From: Nageia nagi
Lineage: Eukaryota; Pinophyta
Assembly (NCBI GenBank): GCA_050084985.1
Contig: JBITNC010000001.1
Span: forward strand, 92,566,001-92,630,000
Direction of reading: 5' to 3'
DNA length: 64,000 nucleotides
Shown here: positions 54,769-64,000 of the stretch, piece by piece
How the letters are laid out: each line of letters opens with the position of its first letter
Numbering within the stretch: the first letter of the stretch is position 1
Position numbers and translations under genes: made by a program
Notes under the pieces: model-generated
What the model saw: the letters and a program-made list of their open reading frames with translations, nothing else
What the model was told of the DNA's origin: nothing
Databases searched by the model: none

Positions 54769-55980
54769 TTAAGATTTTATAATTTTTCTCGGGAATCTAT
54801 TCAGGATGCATTCAAATTGAGTTTGAACTACCTTAGGATTAAATGAGCAATGTGTTGAACTAAATAAAAAACTAAAATCTAATATCACTTGATTATGATA
54901 AATTTCAGGAACACAATAATCTAAGTATTTGGAAGTCACAGTTTGGGTAATTGAGATGATTCGTTCTTGATATCTTAAAGTCAGGTTGTGAGTACAATCA
55001 ATTATTATTTTAGGCTTTTCTATAGGCCACAGAAGATAGAAATATATCATTAGATCGTATTCTGATTTAGGAGAACACCATAATTCAAATGCATCAATAC
55101 AAGTGATAGCTTGATATCCATTGACTTTGACATCCCAACCGTAAGATTTGCATGTATCATAGAATGTCAAGGCCAATTTTTGCTGAATTTCAATAGGCAT
55201 GGAAAAGATGTTTGAATATAAAGAAGTAGGAACGTTACGAATAACTTTCATAAATAGATCTTTCTCATACCTACTTTCAAACCCAGGAAGATAATTTCCA
55301 TTATTCTGTACTCTATGTCCTTTTGATAATTTTTTGATAATCTCATTTCTAACTCTTATTTGATTTATCATTGTAAGTTCATCAATATGACAAGCTTGCT
55401 TTTTCTCTAATCTTCATTGCCAAATTGTATGTCGCATTTGCATGCGAGAAAATCTGTGAATTTGCCTATAATGTTGTTGTGATGTTCTAGGAGGAAAAGC
55501 CACAAAAGCATTTGAAAAGTCATAACTCACCCTTTTATGAGGTAAATAAGGTAAAAGTTCATCCATCCATTCTAGGTTTTTAGTTAATTGTTCAATGCAG
55601 TTCATCCTAGCTAAAAGGAGTGAAGGCTTCGTTAATTGACCCCTTATGTTGATCCTCAACATTCCATAAGGCCATTGTAGACAAAAAGCTATTATTTCTT
55701 GTGATATTCATTCCATATGGGTGGAATAGATTTGTGGGCCCAAATTAATGTAGGCTTCATATCCACAAAAAGTGACTTCCTAACCATTATCCCTACCACA
55801 AAACATATTATATGTTCTTTCATATTGCTCATCAATAATCAACCATAAATAATTTAAGAGATCCATATCAAATTTATGTTTCAAATATGTTAATGCAAAG
55901 TCACCTGAATATCTGGGCAGTGGAAATTGTACTTGTGGTTGCACGAAGCTAACTTCAACATATTCCTTTGCCAGATTCAT
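54769..55980 (-). pseudogene. Unidentified 404-codon ORF of element E
   Basis: I do not recognise this protein. It starts MNLAKEYVEVSF at 55980 and keeps one frame to 54769, with three stops (near 55777, 55707 and 55403) and no frameshift. It is not Gag, RNase H or integrase: no catalytic motif, zinc knuckle or membrane segment is visible. Notable text: VQFPLPRYSGDFALTYLKH, YEAYINLGPQIYSTHME, WMDELLPYLPHKRVSYDFSN, KSYGWDVKVNGYQAI and YFYLLWPIEKPKIIIDCTH. It is rich in aromatic residues and looks globular. It takes the place of RNase H and integrase, in the element's sense direction, about 100 bp after RT text ends and in a different frame. Confidence 0.7.
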
Positions 55981-56084
55981 CTTTCTATTTTAATCATTAA
56001 CACTTGACAAATATTAATATTTTTATTTATTTATTGTTTTAATAATAAAATAAAATAAAGGAAAACTAATGTACACTTTTCCCC

Positions 56085-57050
56085 TTTTTTAATAGTTTTG
56101 TAAACGGTTTGCATTTATTTGAAAGTTGAGCTATAAAACCTCCTGATGGCTTGTAACTTACCCTGTAAACTCTATAATTGTTTAAGATTTGTAGGAGGTG
56201 GCATGTCTACAATTGCCTTCACTTTATTAGGATCTATTTCAATTCCCCATCGAGGCATAATAAATCCTAATAGTTTTCCCGAAGTTACACCAAAAACACA
56301 CTTTTTTGGATTTAATCTTACTTTATGTTCTAATAATCTGTCCAAGACTTTCATTAGGTCTTTTCCATGATCTATTCAATGTTTGGATCTAACCAACAAA
56401 TCATCAACATAATCTTCTACTATGTCGTGCATATAATCATGGAATATATAAGTCATAGCCCTTTGATAAGTTGCCCTGGCATTCTTTAATCCAAAAGGCA
56501 TAACTTTATAACAAAAGATACCCCATTGAGTTATAAAAGTTGTTTTATGTTGATCTTCAGGAGCTATTTTTATTTTATTATAATCGAAAAAGCCATCCAT
56601 TAATGATAGCATATCATGTCCTGCTGTCGAATCTACTAAGTTATCAATGCTAGGTAGAGGGAAATCATCTTTGGGACAAGCTTTGTTAAGATCACAAAAA
56701 TCTATGCATATTCATATTTTTCCACTTGGTTTTTTCATAGGCACCATATTAGATATCCAATCTAAATAATCTATAGGTTGTATAAATTTGGCTTCTAATA
56801 ATTTCTAAAGTTCTTCTTTTACCATTAATGCTATAGTAGGATGCATTTTATGTAATTTCTGTTTAACTGGTTTAGCATCAGACTTTAAGGCTAAATTATG
56901 CACTACTAGTTTAGGGTCTATTCCAGGCATGTCCGCATATGACCATGCGAATACCTTTTCTCATTCTTTTAATAAGGTTATAATCTTTTCTTGTTCAGTT
57001 TCTGTGAGATTTTCTCCTAATTGAATTATTTTAGGATTTTAAGGATCATT
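56085..57050 (-). pseudogene. Element E reverse transcriptase
   Basis: In the element's direction: VFAWSYADMPGIDP, HKMHPTIALMVKEEL, WISNMVPMKKPSGKI, FCDLNKACPKDDFPLPSID, MLSLMDGFFDYNKI, MPFGLKNARATYQRAM and EDYVDDLLV with both aspartates, then CVFGVTSGKLLGF. The last readable text is the RRF region that opens the RNase H connection, near 56085. The rest of pol is missing. About five stops, no frameshift. It resembles F's RT more than B's. Confidence 0.9.
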
Positions 57051-58160
57051 ACTAATATTTATTTCTAAGACCTTTTCAGTAAGCATATGTGACCCTTCTT
57101 CTAATTGATTCGGTACCGGTATCCAACCATTATCGTTAATGCTATACTCTTCATCACATTCTTGAATTTGCTCATTCATGCATACTTGATCTTTATAGGA
57201 ATCAAATATGTAATCTAAGTTTTTGAATTCGTGTACCAAAGGATTGGATGATATAAGAGAAAAATCGGCAATTATTTTGTCTGTAGGAGTGTCAGCTATT
57301 ATTTTGATTAAATTTTGATTGGCTTCATCTATTTGTTCATTATTTTGATCTTCAACATCATTCTCTTTTATTATAACCATATTTATCGATGGTATATCAA
57401 AACATGGACTGATTGATGATTCGACATTTCTATTTATTTTTTCTTATATATCACTTGGTGAGCACGAATGGCTCCAGGGTGGCTCAGTATTATTTATGAA
57501 GAGTGCTTTGACCCCTTCTAAGACATCCATTTCACTTAACTATTCTTATCTTATATCAACACTTTCTTGTACTATGGATTCTTTCTCTAATATCTCTTTA
57601 TTATAATCCAAATTCTCTTCTTCTAAATTTTCTAATTTAGCAAGAATTTTACATTCATTTTGATAACCTAATCCCCTTTTATCAGTGGGATATTGATATT
57701 GTAATTCAATTATGTTTTGTGGACCTTGTTCATACCGACCCAATCCTCGTCCTTGCCAATTACATTTGTTAAAATAGTTTAAGACAAATGTTCTTGAACA
57801 AGGTGATAAATATTTCATATCATTATCGAAATTTCCCTCATAGGTTTGATTGGGTATTGTTGACACCGGATCTACTATTCCCTCATAGATAAACATGGTC
57901 TGATTAGGTACTTCCCCTAAAGGTACTATTTGTCCAATCACACTAGGTGATTCAGATGCTTTACCCACTTCTTGTAATGATGGTATATTAAATACCACAT
58001 CATCTACATCATATTCTCCCATCCCTAAATCCATTAATTTAACTTTCATTGGATATACACTAGATGAGTCATTATTAAATGTAGTATTCACTTGTTTTGA
58101 TGAAGAAGCTCCATATTTTTTGTCTAAAGTTTTAGCAACCCTTTCCCAAGTATCTTTATC
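57051..58160 (-). pseudogene. Element E protease-RT linker with G-patch
   Basis: It continues the polyprotein frame. Around 57760-57640, CNWQGRGLGRYEQGPQNI followed by DKRGLGYQNE has the spacing of a G-patch, a short glycine-rich nucleic-acid-associated domain known in some plant Ty3/gypsy and betaretroviral polyproteins. Acidic linker text with MVIIKENDVEDQNNEQ follows before RT. Stops near 57545, 57535, 57440 and 57040. Confidence 0.7.
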
Positions 58161-58910
58161 CTATATAGCTATATCACTTTTTCCTTGCATAACTTTAGAC
58201 TGATCTGTATTTTTGTTCATTAATATAGTTGATAAATTAGGAGACGGTAATGTCACTTTACTTGGATCCAAAATTAAATTACAATGCGAATAAGGATCTG
58301 GATCTTTAAACACATAATGAACTTTATCTTTGTAGATGTATTTTAAACATCCATGGTAAGTTGATGGAACACATTGCATTTCTCTAATCCATGGGCATCC
58401 TAAAAGAACGTTGTATTGTATAATGTTTCCTTCAATTATATGTAATAAAGTTTGCATGATCTTAGCCCCTACTGTAATCGGTAGCATGATTGATCCCAAA
58501 GTTGAACACACTGCATCATTAAATGCCCTAATTTGTAAAGAAGGAGCTAAGATAAGCGAATCTGACAAATTCAAATTTTTATATGCGACCTCTGAAATTA
58601 TGTTTATAGCTAAACCTTCATCAATCAGAATTCTTTTAAATAATTTTCCATCTACTTTACCCATTATATGTAAAGGTGGATCAAGTCTGCCTTGTCCATC
58701 ATTTTTTAATTTTTCTTGTTCATAGAAGGTAATACTAGGTTGTTGAGATATCTTCAAACTTTCAACTATTGAAATAAAATTATCGGGGTTACTAATATCC
58801 ACTTGAATTTCTTGTAGAATTTGATTCATAGCTTCCCTATAACTCCCAGACTATTGTAATAGCTCAAATAAAGTCATCTTAATCGGAGACATCTTTAATT
58901 GTCATTGAAG
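58161..58910 (-). pseudogene. Element E protease
   Basis: The retropepsin-like domain has KRILIDEGLAINIISE near 58630-58590: the expected DSG or DTG reads DEG. It then shows RAFNDAVCSTLGSIMLPI, YNVLLGCPWIREMQ (the conserved LLG..W region near 58415) and a tail LDPSKVTLPSPN. A stop ends the open stretch at 58160. Matching blocks around the site make the assignment firm; activity with DEG is doubtful. Confidence 0.8.
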
Positions 58911-60374
58911 AGCACCCTTTATCGAAACCTTAGGTTGTTGTGGAGGAGGTATAGGTTGTATATTAATTGGATTTGATATCGATTGATTTTTTCATGGGTT
59001 ATCTTGTTTATCTTGATATTGTTGTGCTCTTGTAGCTATACCAATCATGTGTATTGAATCATCTATAGTCCCTATAAATGGTGTATCCTTATCATTGCAT
59101 GTATAGTTCATTTGATTTGGGATAATCGCCACATTGTTAGCCTGATGTGAAGGTAAGGGATTTTGATATATCCCTAAATTTTGATTCAGAGGCACAACTG
59201 GATTATTCACATCTATTTTCCGACTATCTATCAAGTCTTGAATTTTATGCTATAAAGTTTGACATCTATTTGTCTTATGTCCCTTTTGTCTATGATAAGC
59301 ACAAAATTCATTCTCCCTATACCATTTTTTCCCTTTAGCATCAGGATTCTCTGATTTTATTTTAGGTAATGTAATAATACCATTATCACATAATTTTTTA
59401 AGTATTTCAGATAATGGTTCTGATAATGGGGTAAAATTTCTCTTAAGCTTAGGTTCAACATTTTCTTTGATTTTTGAAGCTTGACCAGAATCTTCCATCA
59501 TAGCTATTTGATTACTTTATGGTTGTTTACTATTGTTCTCATGTTGATTGCCCTTCTTGTATTCCTTCTTCTTAAGTTTCAGTTCTCCATCTTGAATTTT
59601 AACTCTTTCTATAACTACTACCTGTGCAATAGCTTCTTCAAAAGTCTTATGTTGTTGAATTTGGAGAACACTAGCTATTGGTCTTAGACAACTTTGATGA
59701 AATAATTTAACCAATTCTTCTTGTGGTATTGTATAAGGCATACTACTAAGTATAGCCTGCCATCTTGAGATGTAATCTTGTATAGTTTCATCAAAAAATT
59801 GTTGTAATCTTGTAAGATTCGTAATGGAAGATTTTTCTTTGATATTGATTCTAAAGTGTTCAAGAAATTGATCAGCCAATTGTTTGAATGTATATAAACT
59901 ATGTATAGGTAAACCATTATACCAATCCAAAGCTTGACCTATGAGCGTCATAGGGAACATACATAACATCAATGAGTCATCATTGGCTATCTGATAACTA
60001 GAAAATGCGAATTTTCTCAAGTGTTCTTTGGGATCTTCTCTTCCTTTAAATGGTTCTATTTTAGAAATTTCAAACCTATAAGGTAATTTCTTTTTCAGAA
60101 CACTTGGATGAATAAGCTCATTACAAATGTTCTTATAATTTAACTTCTTAAGCCCTTGAACATTCATCTCTCGATTCATAAAATCCTTCATAAAGTCTTC
60201 TAATTCCTTATCAATTCTTCGACCTTGAGTATGTCTATGATGTCTTCGAGTATTCAGATCTTTTTCTAAGATTGATCTTGACATGTGAGACTCATAGTCA
60301 GAAGGAAACTCTGATGGTAGTGGGGGCAATACTTTAAGAGGTGACTGATGTCACAAACTAGGGATTTTAGGAGG
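58911..60374 (-). pseudogene. Element E Gag capsid and zinc knuckle
   Basis: The capsid spans about 60130-59600, with YRFEISKIEPFKGREDPKEH, GQALDWYNGLPIHSLYTFKQ, LADQFLEHFRINI and DYISRWQAILSSM, a typical Ty3 retrotransposon Gag. A knuckle near 59310-59265 reads CAYHRQKGHKTNRC (CX2HX4HX4C), the His-variant form common in Tat-type elements. Stops near 60338, 59516, 59249, 58991 and 58910 interrupt; the frame never shifts. Confidence 0.88.
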
Positions 60375-61700
60375 TTATTGGGATATACTTTTTCCATATA
60401 ACTCTTTTCCTTTGTAATCAGGTTGTTTCATTTGCTTTTGAGTTTGTTCCACCCAAATTTTAATAGAATCTTGCTTTTGTTTATCGTATAATCTTTGTAA
60501 TTCTAGTTCTTTATCCATTTTCTTTTGTAACAAAATGGCTATCTCTTTATCCCTCGCTTCTTGTCTATCTAAGTAAGGATCTCGATATCTCCGTATTTGA
60601 CTTCCTTCAGGAGTTTCAGGTTTCCAATTTTTAATCTTTTGATATTCCTCCCACTGTCTTTGTTTTTCTTTCTCCATACGTAGATGTTGCTCCCTTTTGA
60701 ATTTTTCCTTTTCTAATTCTTCAAGTTGTAATTCTCTTAAACATAGTTGAATCCCATGCTCTTTATGAAGTCTTTTCTTTTCTTGTTCCAGGAATTCACT
60801 TCTCTCTTTGTTTGTTTGTTCTTGTTCTATGAATTTCTTTTTATCCCTAAAAAGTTTATCTTCCATTTCTTTTAATTTATCTTCTTGTTCTTGAATTTTA
60901 AGGACTTCATTAATTCTTCTATTTTTTTTCTTTAGGAGATATTGCATCTTCGCGACCCTTTTAATCTCATTGGCATATACTTTCGTGAATCTTTGACCCA
61001 TTTTCATTGTATATAATCATCTTCATTCTTTTAGTTCTTCAAAAGAAGGTATCTCTTCTACTGCAAACTTAGATGTCCTATTTAATCCTCCCTTTGAAGA
61101 GTAAGATTTTTCCATTTGCTTTATTGAAGGAGCTATTTGAGATAAATTACTTGCAGGTATTGATACTTCATTTTTTCCTAATTCGAGAGATTTACGAGAA
61201 AGAGGAAGTCCTTCTTTTCTAATCAAAGAACTGACTATTTGACCATCTGGTAATTGATGAATGACTCTATCATAGATAACTTTATACAGTTCAGTCTCTG
61301 GTACCGTTATGGTTCCAACCCAAGATTTATCCTCATCAATTTCTAAGTTATGATGCCTTTGATCTCATTTTTCTACATCTCCTGGTACACTAGAAGATGT
61401 CTTAGGAATATCTCTATGATTAGCTAGACGACGATGAATTTCAATTAACTCTTCATCTAACACTTGCATTCTAGACTTAGTAATATGATCCTCTATACTT
61501 TGTCTTTGCAATTTAGATTGATCATAATCCCAATCTTTATCTTTACCTTCATAACGACCTACCTGTGAATCTAATTCATCTAAAGGAGGTGGCCTCCTAA
61601 CCGAAGACTCTATCAAATCCATATTATCTATATCTATTTCTTGTATTTCAAATGGGTATTCTTGTATTTTCTTAGAGGCCATACTTCTAGTTTGAACCAT
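60375..61700 (-). pseudogene. Element E polyprotein N-terminal region, coiled coil
   Basis: The start is chosen at MVQTRSM (61700), matching MVQT in H. An acidic start (IQEIDIDNMDLIESS) is followed by a long Glu/Lys/Gln-rich helix-forming stretch at about 60960-60400, with QEQEDKLKEMEDKLF and EREKHGI-like heptads, probably a coiled coil for Gag multimerisation. Stops at 61364, 61022 and 60374. It is longer than the N-terminal part of A or B Gag, which lacks this coil. Confidence 0.75.
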
Positions 61701-62706
61701 TATAAACAAACATCGTAAAAAGGGAACTTCATTTTTATCTTTTATATTATGTTTTTGAGAAAATAATTTAATGCACAAACATCCTACATGCAAATTTACT
61801 TCTAATGATGTGATTATCTTTTAACCTTTTCACATATTTTTAATGTCTAAGTTAAATGAATGATATGAGTTATTCACTTTTAGTCTTTTAATTTTCCTAA
61901 TTTGTTTTGACTAGTCAAGTGTTAAACAAGGTAGGTTGGGTAATTCTAAGTAATGTTTACAAGCTTCTATGGCTTTTGGCTTGGTTCTAGAAGAGTCTCC
62001 TTTTTTGACTCCTACCTAAAGGAAAGTTACCTTGGTAATCACCTCCAAGTGTAACTGGCTCTATGGCTTCAAGTGTGTTATGTCGGTGGGTACAAAGAAG
62101 TAAGAATTAACGGTTGGTAGTGACATCCAACTCGTTCATGTTCAATTATTCTTTAAGGCCTTATAAAATACAATTTAAACAAGTAAGATGCAATTATGCA
62201 TACTACCCTCCCCAACATTCATGTCCATTCATTTATCTTATCTTAATGTGATACAATCAAAATTTTATTATAAGATGGATCTTGACCTTAATAAACCCCG
62301 TTGTTCTTTTTTAATTATAATGTGATTCATTATCCAACCTCTTAGTGATGTTCATTAACCCCTTCTAGCTATGGAAGTATTATGTGTAGCAAATTTCCAA
62401 ATAAGATGTGAATAAATTTTACCTCTTTCACTTAACTTATTTCTGATCACTTAAGATCGCTCGAAGTGCAAAAGTGAGAGCATACTTTGTTAAGTGAAAG
62501 TACTTAGTGTATTCGAATCCACCCAATCCATTAACCTTTTAATGTGATTTGTACTATCCAAAACCTTGATTTATTTTCCTTAAGTTCATTCCAAATTAAG
62601 TGTGATTCATTTACCCCTTCCAATTGTGGAAGTATTATGTGTAGTAAATTGCCTCCTCTTACTAGTAAGAGGTCATTAGGTGTAGATAAATTAACCCAAT
62701 TAATGA

Positions 62707-62967
62707 TAGTGTGAGTGTGAAAGAAAAGAAAAGTTAATTTACCCCTTGTTATCAAGTCTATTCTGGTCACCTTAGATCGCACGAAGCGCAAAGGGAGAGC
62801 ATAAGTAGACAAGATAAAAAGTATTAATGTGTATGTAGTGTGAGTGTGAAAGAAAAGAAAAATTAATTTATCCCTTCTTATCAAGTCTATTCTAGTCACC
62901 TTAGATCGCATGAAGCGCAAAGGGAGAGCATAAGTAGACAAGATAAAAAGTATTAATGTGTATGTAC
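62707..62967 (-). repeat. 128-bp tandem duplication in E's leader
   Basis: GTGTGAGTGTGAAAGAAAAG starts both copies (62709 and 62838). They end in TAAAAAGTATTAATGTGTATGTA and differ at a few sites (GTCTATTCTGG against GTCTATTCTAG, CGCACGAAG against CGCATGAAG). Confidence 0.88.
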
Positions 62968-63164
62968 CCTTCACCCAAAGCATGAAAATAAATACATAAC
63001 TTCATACATAAAGTAAATTAATAAAAGATATGCATTTAACCTTTTCTACCCATTCTTATATGCACTCTAGGCAAAGGAATCACATTCAAAAATATTTTTC
63101 CATAACATAATTTTATTTTACTTTTTCAGAAATAGCAAAAAGAGATAAAATGACTTGGATATGA

Positions 63165-63340
63165 GTCACCGGTGTTTAGACAGAGAATGCTGGTGTTTAG
63201 TGACAGTCGTCAGCGTTCGATTATGGTCACTGGCATTTAATGATAGTCATCGATGTTTGATTCCGGTCACTGGCATTTAATGATAGTCACCAGCATTCGA
63301 TACCGATCACTAGCATTTAATGACAGTCACCAACATTTCT
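63165..63340 (+). repeat. 20-bp minisatellite near E's 5' LTR
   Basis: About eight to nine units of the form GTCAYYRRCRTTYRAT..., with GTCACTGGCATTTAATGATA occurring twice exactly, alternating with GTCATCGATGTTTGATTCCG-like units, so a 40-bp higher-order period is visible. Related units occur at 50225-50335, in the PMD intron and in the LTR. Confidence 0.85.
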
Positions 63341-63465
63341 GCAACAAATTCCTAAAAAAGCACAAAACCTAAAATTTGAAGTTAATACATGGAAAAATCT
63401 GAAAAAACCAAAGAACAGAAAGGTAGAATCATAAACAAAAAATCTCCCTCTTAATAACGGAGGGG

Positions 63466-63483
63466 ACCTCCTTCTAGCGCGAG
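63466..63483 (-). other. Element E primer-binding site
   Basis: In the element's direction GCGCTAGAAGGAGG lies five bases inside the 5' LTR and matches the site of element H. The usual leading TGG is altered in this copy. Confidence 0.65.
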
Positions 63484-63485
63484 AA

Positions 63486-64000
63486 TGTTGCAATGAAAAT
63501 TGAGCTAGAATATAGAATAAAATAAAATAAAAATTATTCTCCAATCTTCATTGAACCTCAAATTATATAACATAGATAGACATGTTGTAATTGCAAAATG
63601 ATATTCAATCTCAGTTCAAACTACAATTTGCCCTTAGAAGGGACTTTTACAAATGTTATGTGCCAAAATAAGAGTATTAGATCTCCATTATTTTTGAGTT
63701 AGCTTGCTTCTTTTCTTGATGTAGACAACCTGTAAATCCTACACACATGCAAAAGATAATAACATCAAAGCATCTATGTATAACATTGTATTAAAATGAA
63801 ACTAGCATAAAACAATAAAAGGAATGAGTTCAATAAGATTTTGGCAGCATTACCCTACTTCAAAATTGGGTTCAATTGGGGTCCATATTGCTTTGTATTA
63901 GCTTGTATTTATAGATTTTCAGGTGAGATGTTCCAAGGTTGGAAAGGGGAAGTGAAGAGCCACCGTAAGTCGTAACTGACCCCCTCTATCCAACTCATCT
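63486..64000 (-). repeat. Element E 5' LTR (partial)
   Basis: It starts TGTTGCAATG on the plus strand, as at 48901, and matches the 3' LTR to the window end with about 16 substitutions and a few small indels. TATA box at 63904-63914. About 305 bp more should lie beyond the window. Confidence 0.9.

Larger units (their letters stand above)
61794..63465 (-). other. Element E leader
   Basis: A 1.7-kb non-coding leader between PBS and polyprotein. A 128-bp tandem duplication (about 62707-62967) includes the GATCGCACGAAGCGCAAAGG phrase, and the same block recurs in diverged form near 62455. The CTATGGAAGTATTATGTGTAG phrase recurs near 62368 and 62625. The minisatellite lies at 63165-63340. Confidence 0.7.
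48901..64000 (-). mobile_element. Element E: Ty3/gypsy element with extra sense ORF and antisense PMD gene
   Basis: 3' LTR 48901-49720; 5' LTR from 63486 and running off the window. In the element's direction: PBS, leader, one long gag-protease-G-patch-RT frame, then an unidentified ORF instead of RNase H and integrase, and an antisense plant mobile domain gene before the polypurine tract. The LTRs differ by about 3 percent over 500 bp. It is inserted in element H; the left flank 5-mer is AATAT, whose partner should lie near 64306. Lacking RNase H and integrase, it could not be autonomous. Confidence 0.9.

Noticed and set aside
62531-62983. 150-codon minus-strand ORF with a duplicated peptide
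   Set aside because: It is produced by the 128-bp tandem duplication in E's leader; no similarity and no family context.
49721-63485. Element E as an endogenous pararetrovirus
   Set aside because: LTRs, a PBS and polypurine tract, Ty3-type gag and a flanked insertion show an LTR retrotransposon; no movement protein or coat protein motif is seen.

Overview
The window looks like a gene-poor, retrotransposon-packed stretch of a large plant nuclear genome. The element families (Ty3/gypsy with plant-type dual RNase H, a plant mobile domain gene, plant primer-binding sites), the AT-rich background and the many old, point-mutated, rarely excised copies fit a giant-genome seed plant, possibly a gymnosperm. 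The species cannot be named from sequence alone. I see no host gene, rRNA, tRNA, CRISPR or bacterial-type operon. I resolve eight LTR elements in two nested stacks and label them A to H.

Stack I (1 to about 43130). Element F (+, Tat-like Ty3/gypsy) supplies RT and RNase H at 1-974 and the archaeal-type RNase H, integrase and 3' LTR from 37696 onward. Element C (+, 975-37695) is inserted between F's two RNase H domains. Element B (-, 9415-31227) is inserted in C's integrase; its two 1494-bp LTRs are flanked by GTATT on both sides. B carries two younger insertions. Element A (+, 15855-21948, TSD GAAGG) lies in B's integrase. Element D (+, 24647-27280, TSD CTCAT) lies between B's protease and its upstream RNase H. 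LTR divergence follows the nesting order: A 3 differences in 1832 bp, D about 2 percent, B about 6 percent over the part aligned, C well above 10 percent.

A, B and C are one family. Its order is gag - protease - archaeal-type RNase H - RT - Ty3 RNase H - integrase - a long unidentified 3' ORF (ORF3). The extra RNase H sits before RT, unlike F, where it follows the Ty3 RNase H. ORF3 starts with the same residues in A and B, and B has a TATA-like box just upstream of it. A keeps only gag and an in-frame ORF3 stub, so it is a very young non-autonomous element. The family's U3 regions carry tandem arrays of TGACGTCA-like boxes, and a hairpin replaces the usual polypurine tract.

Stack II (about 43130 to 64000). 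Element H (+) is the 5' part of an E-like element (PBS 44354, leader, decayed gag start). It holds element G (44857-46542, TSD CTCTC), a TRIM-sized element with 0.7-kb LTRs and only 262 bp between them, and element E (-, 48901 to beyond 64000). E encodes gag, protease, a G-patch and RT in one frame-consistent but stop-riddled polyprotein. Where RNase H and integrase should be, it has a 404-codon ORF I do not recognise (54769-55980, -) and, antisense, an intron-containing plant mobile domain gene (50452-52842, +).

Apart from A, the coding regions are pseudogenes. Boundaries backed by LTR pairs and target-site duplications are firm; those of F's 3' LTR, H's 5' LTR and domain edges in decayed regions are approximate. 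Percentages come from alignment by eye.
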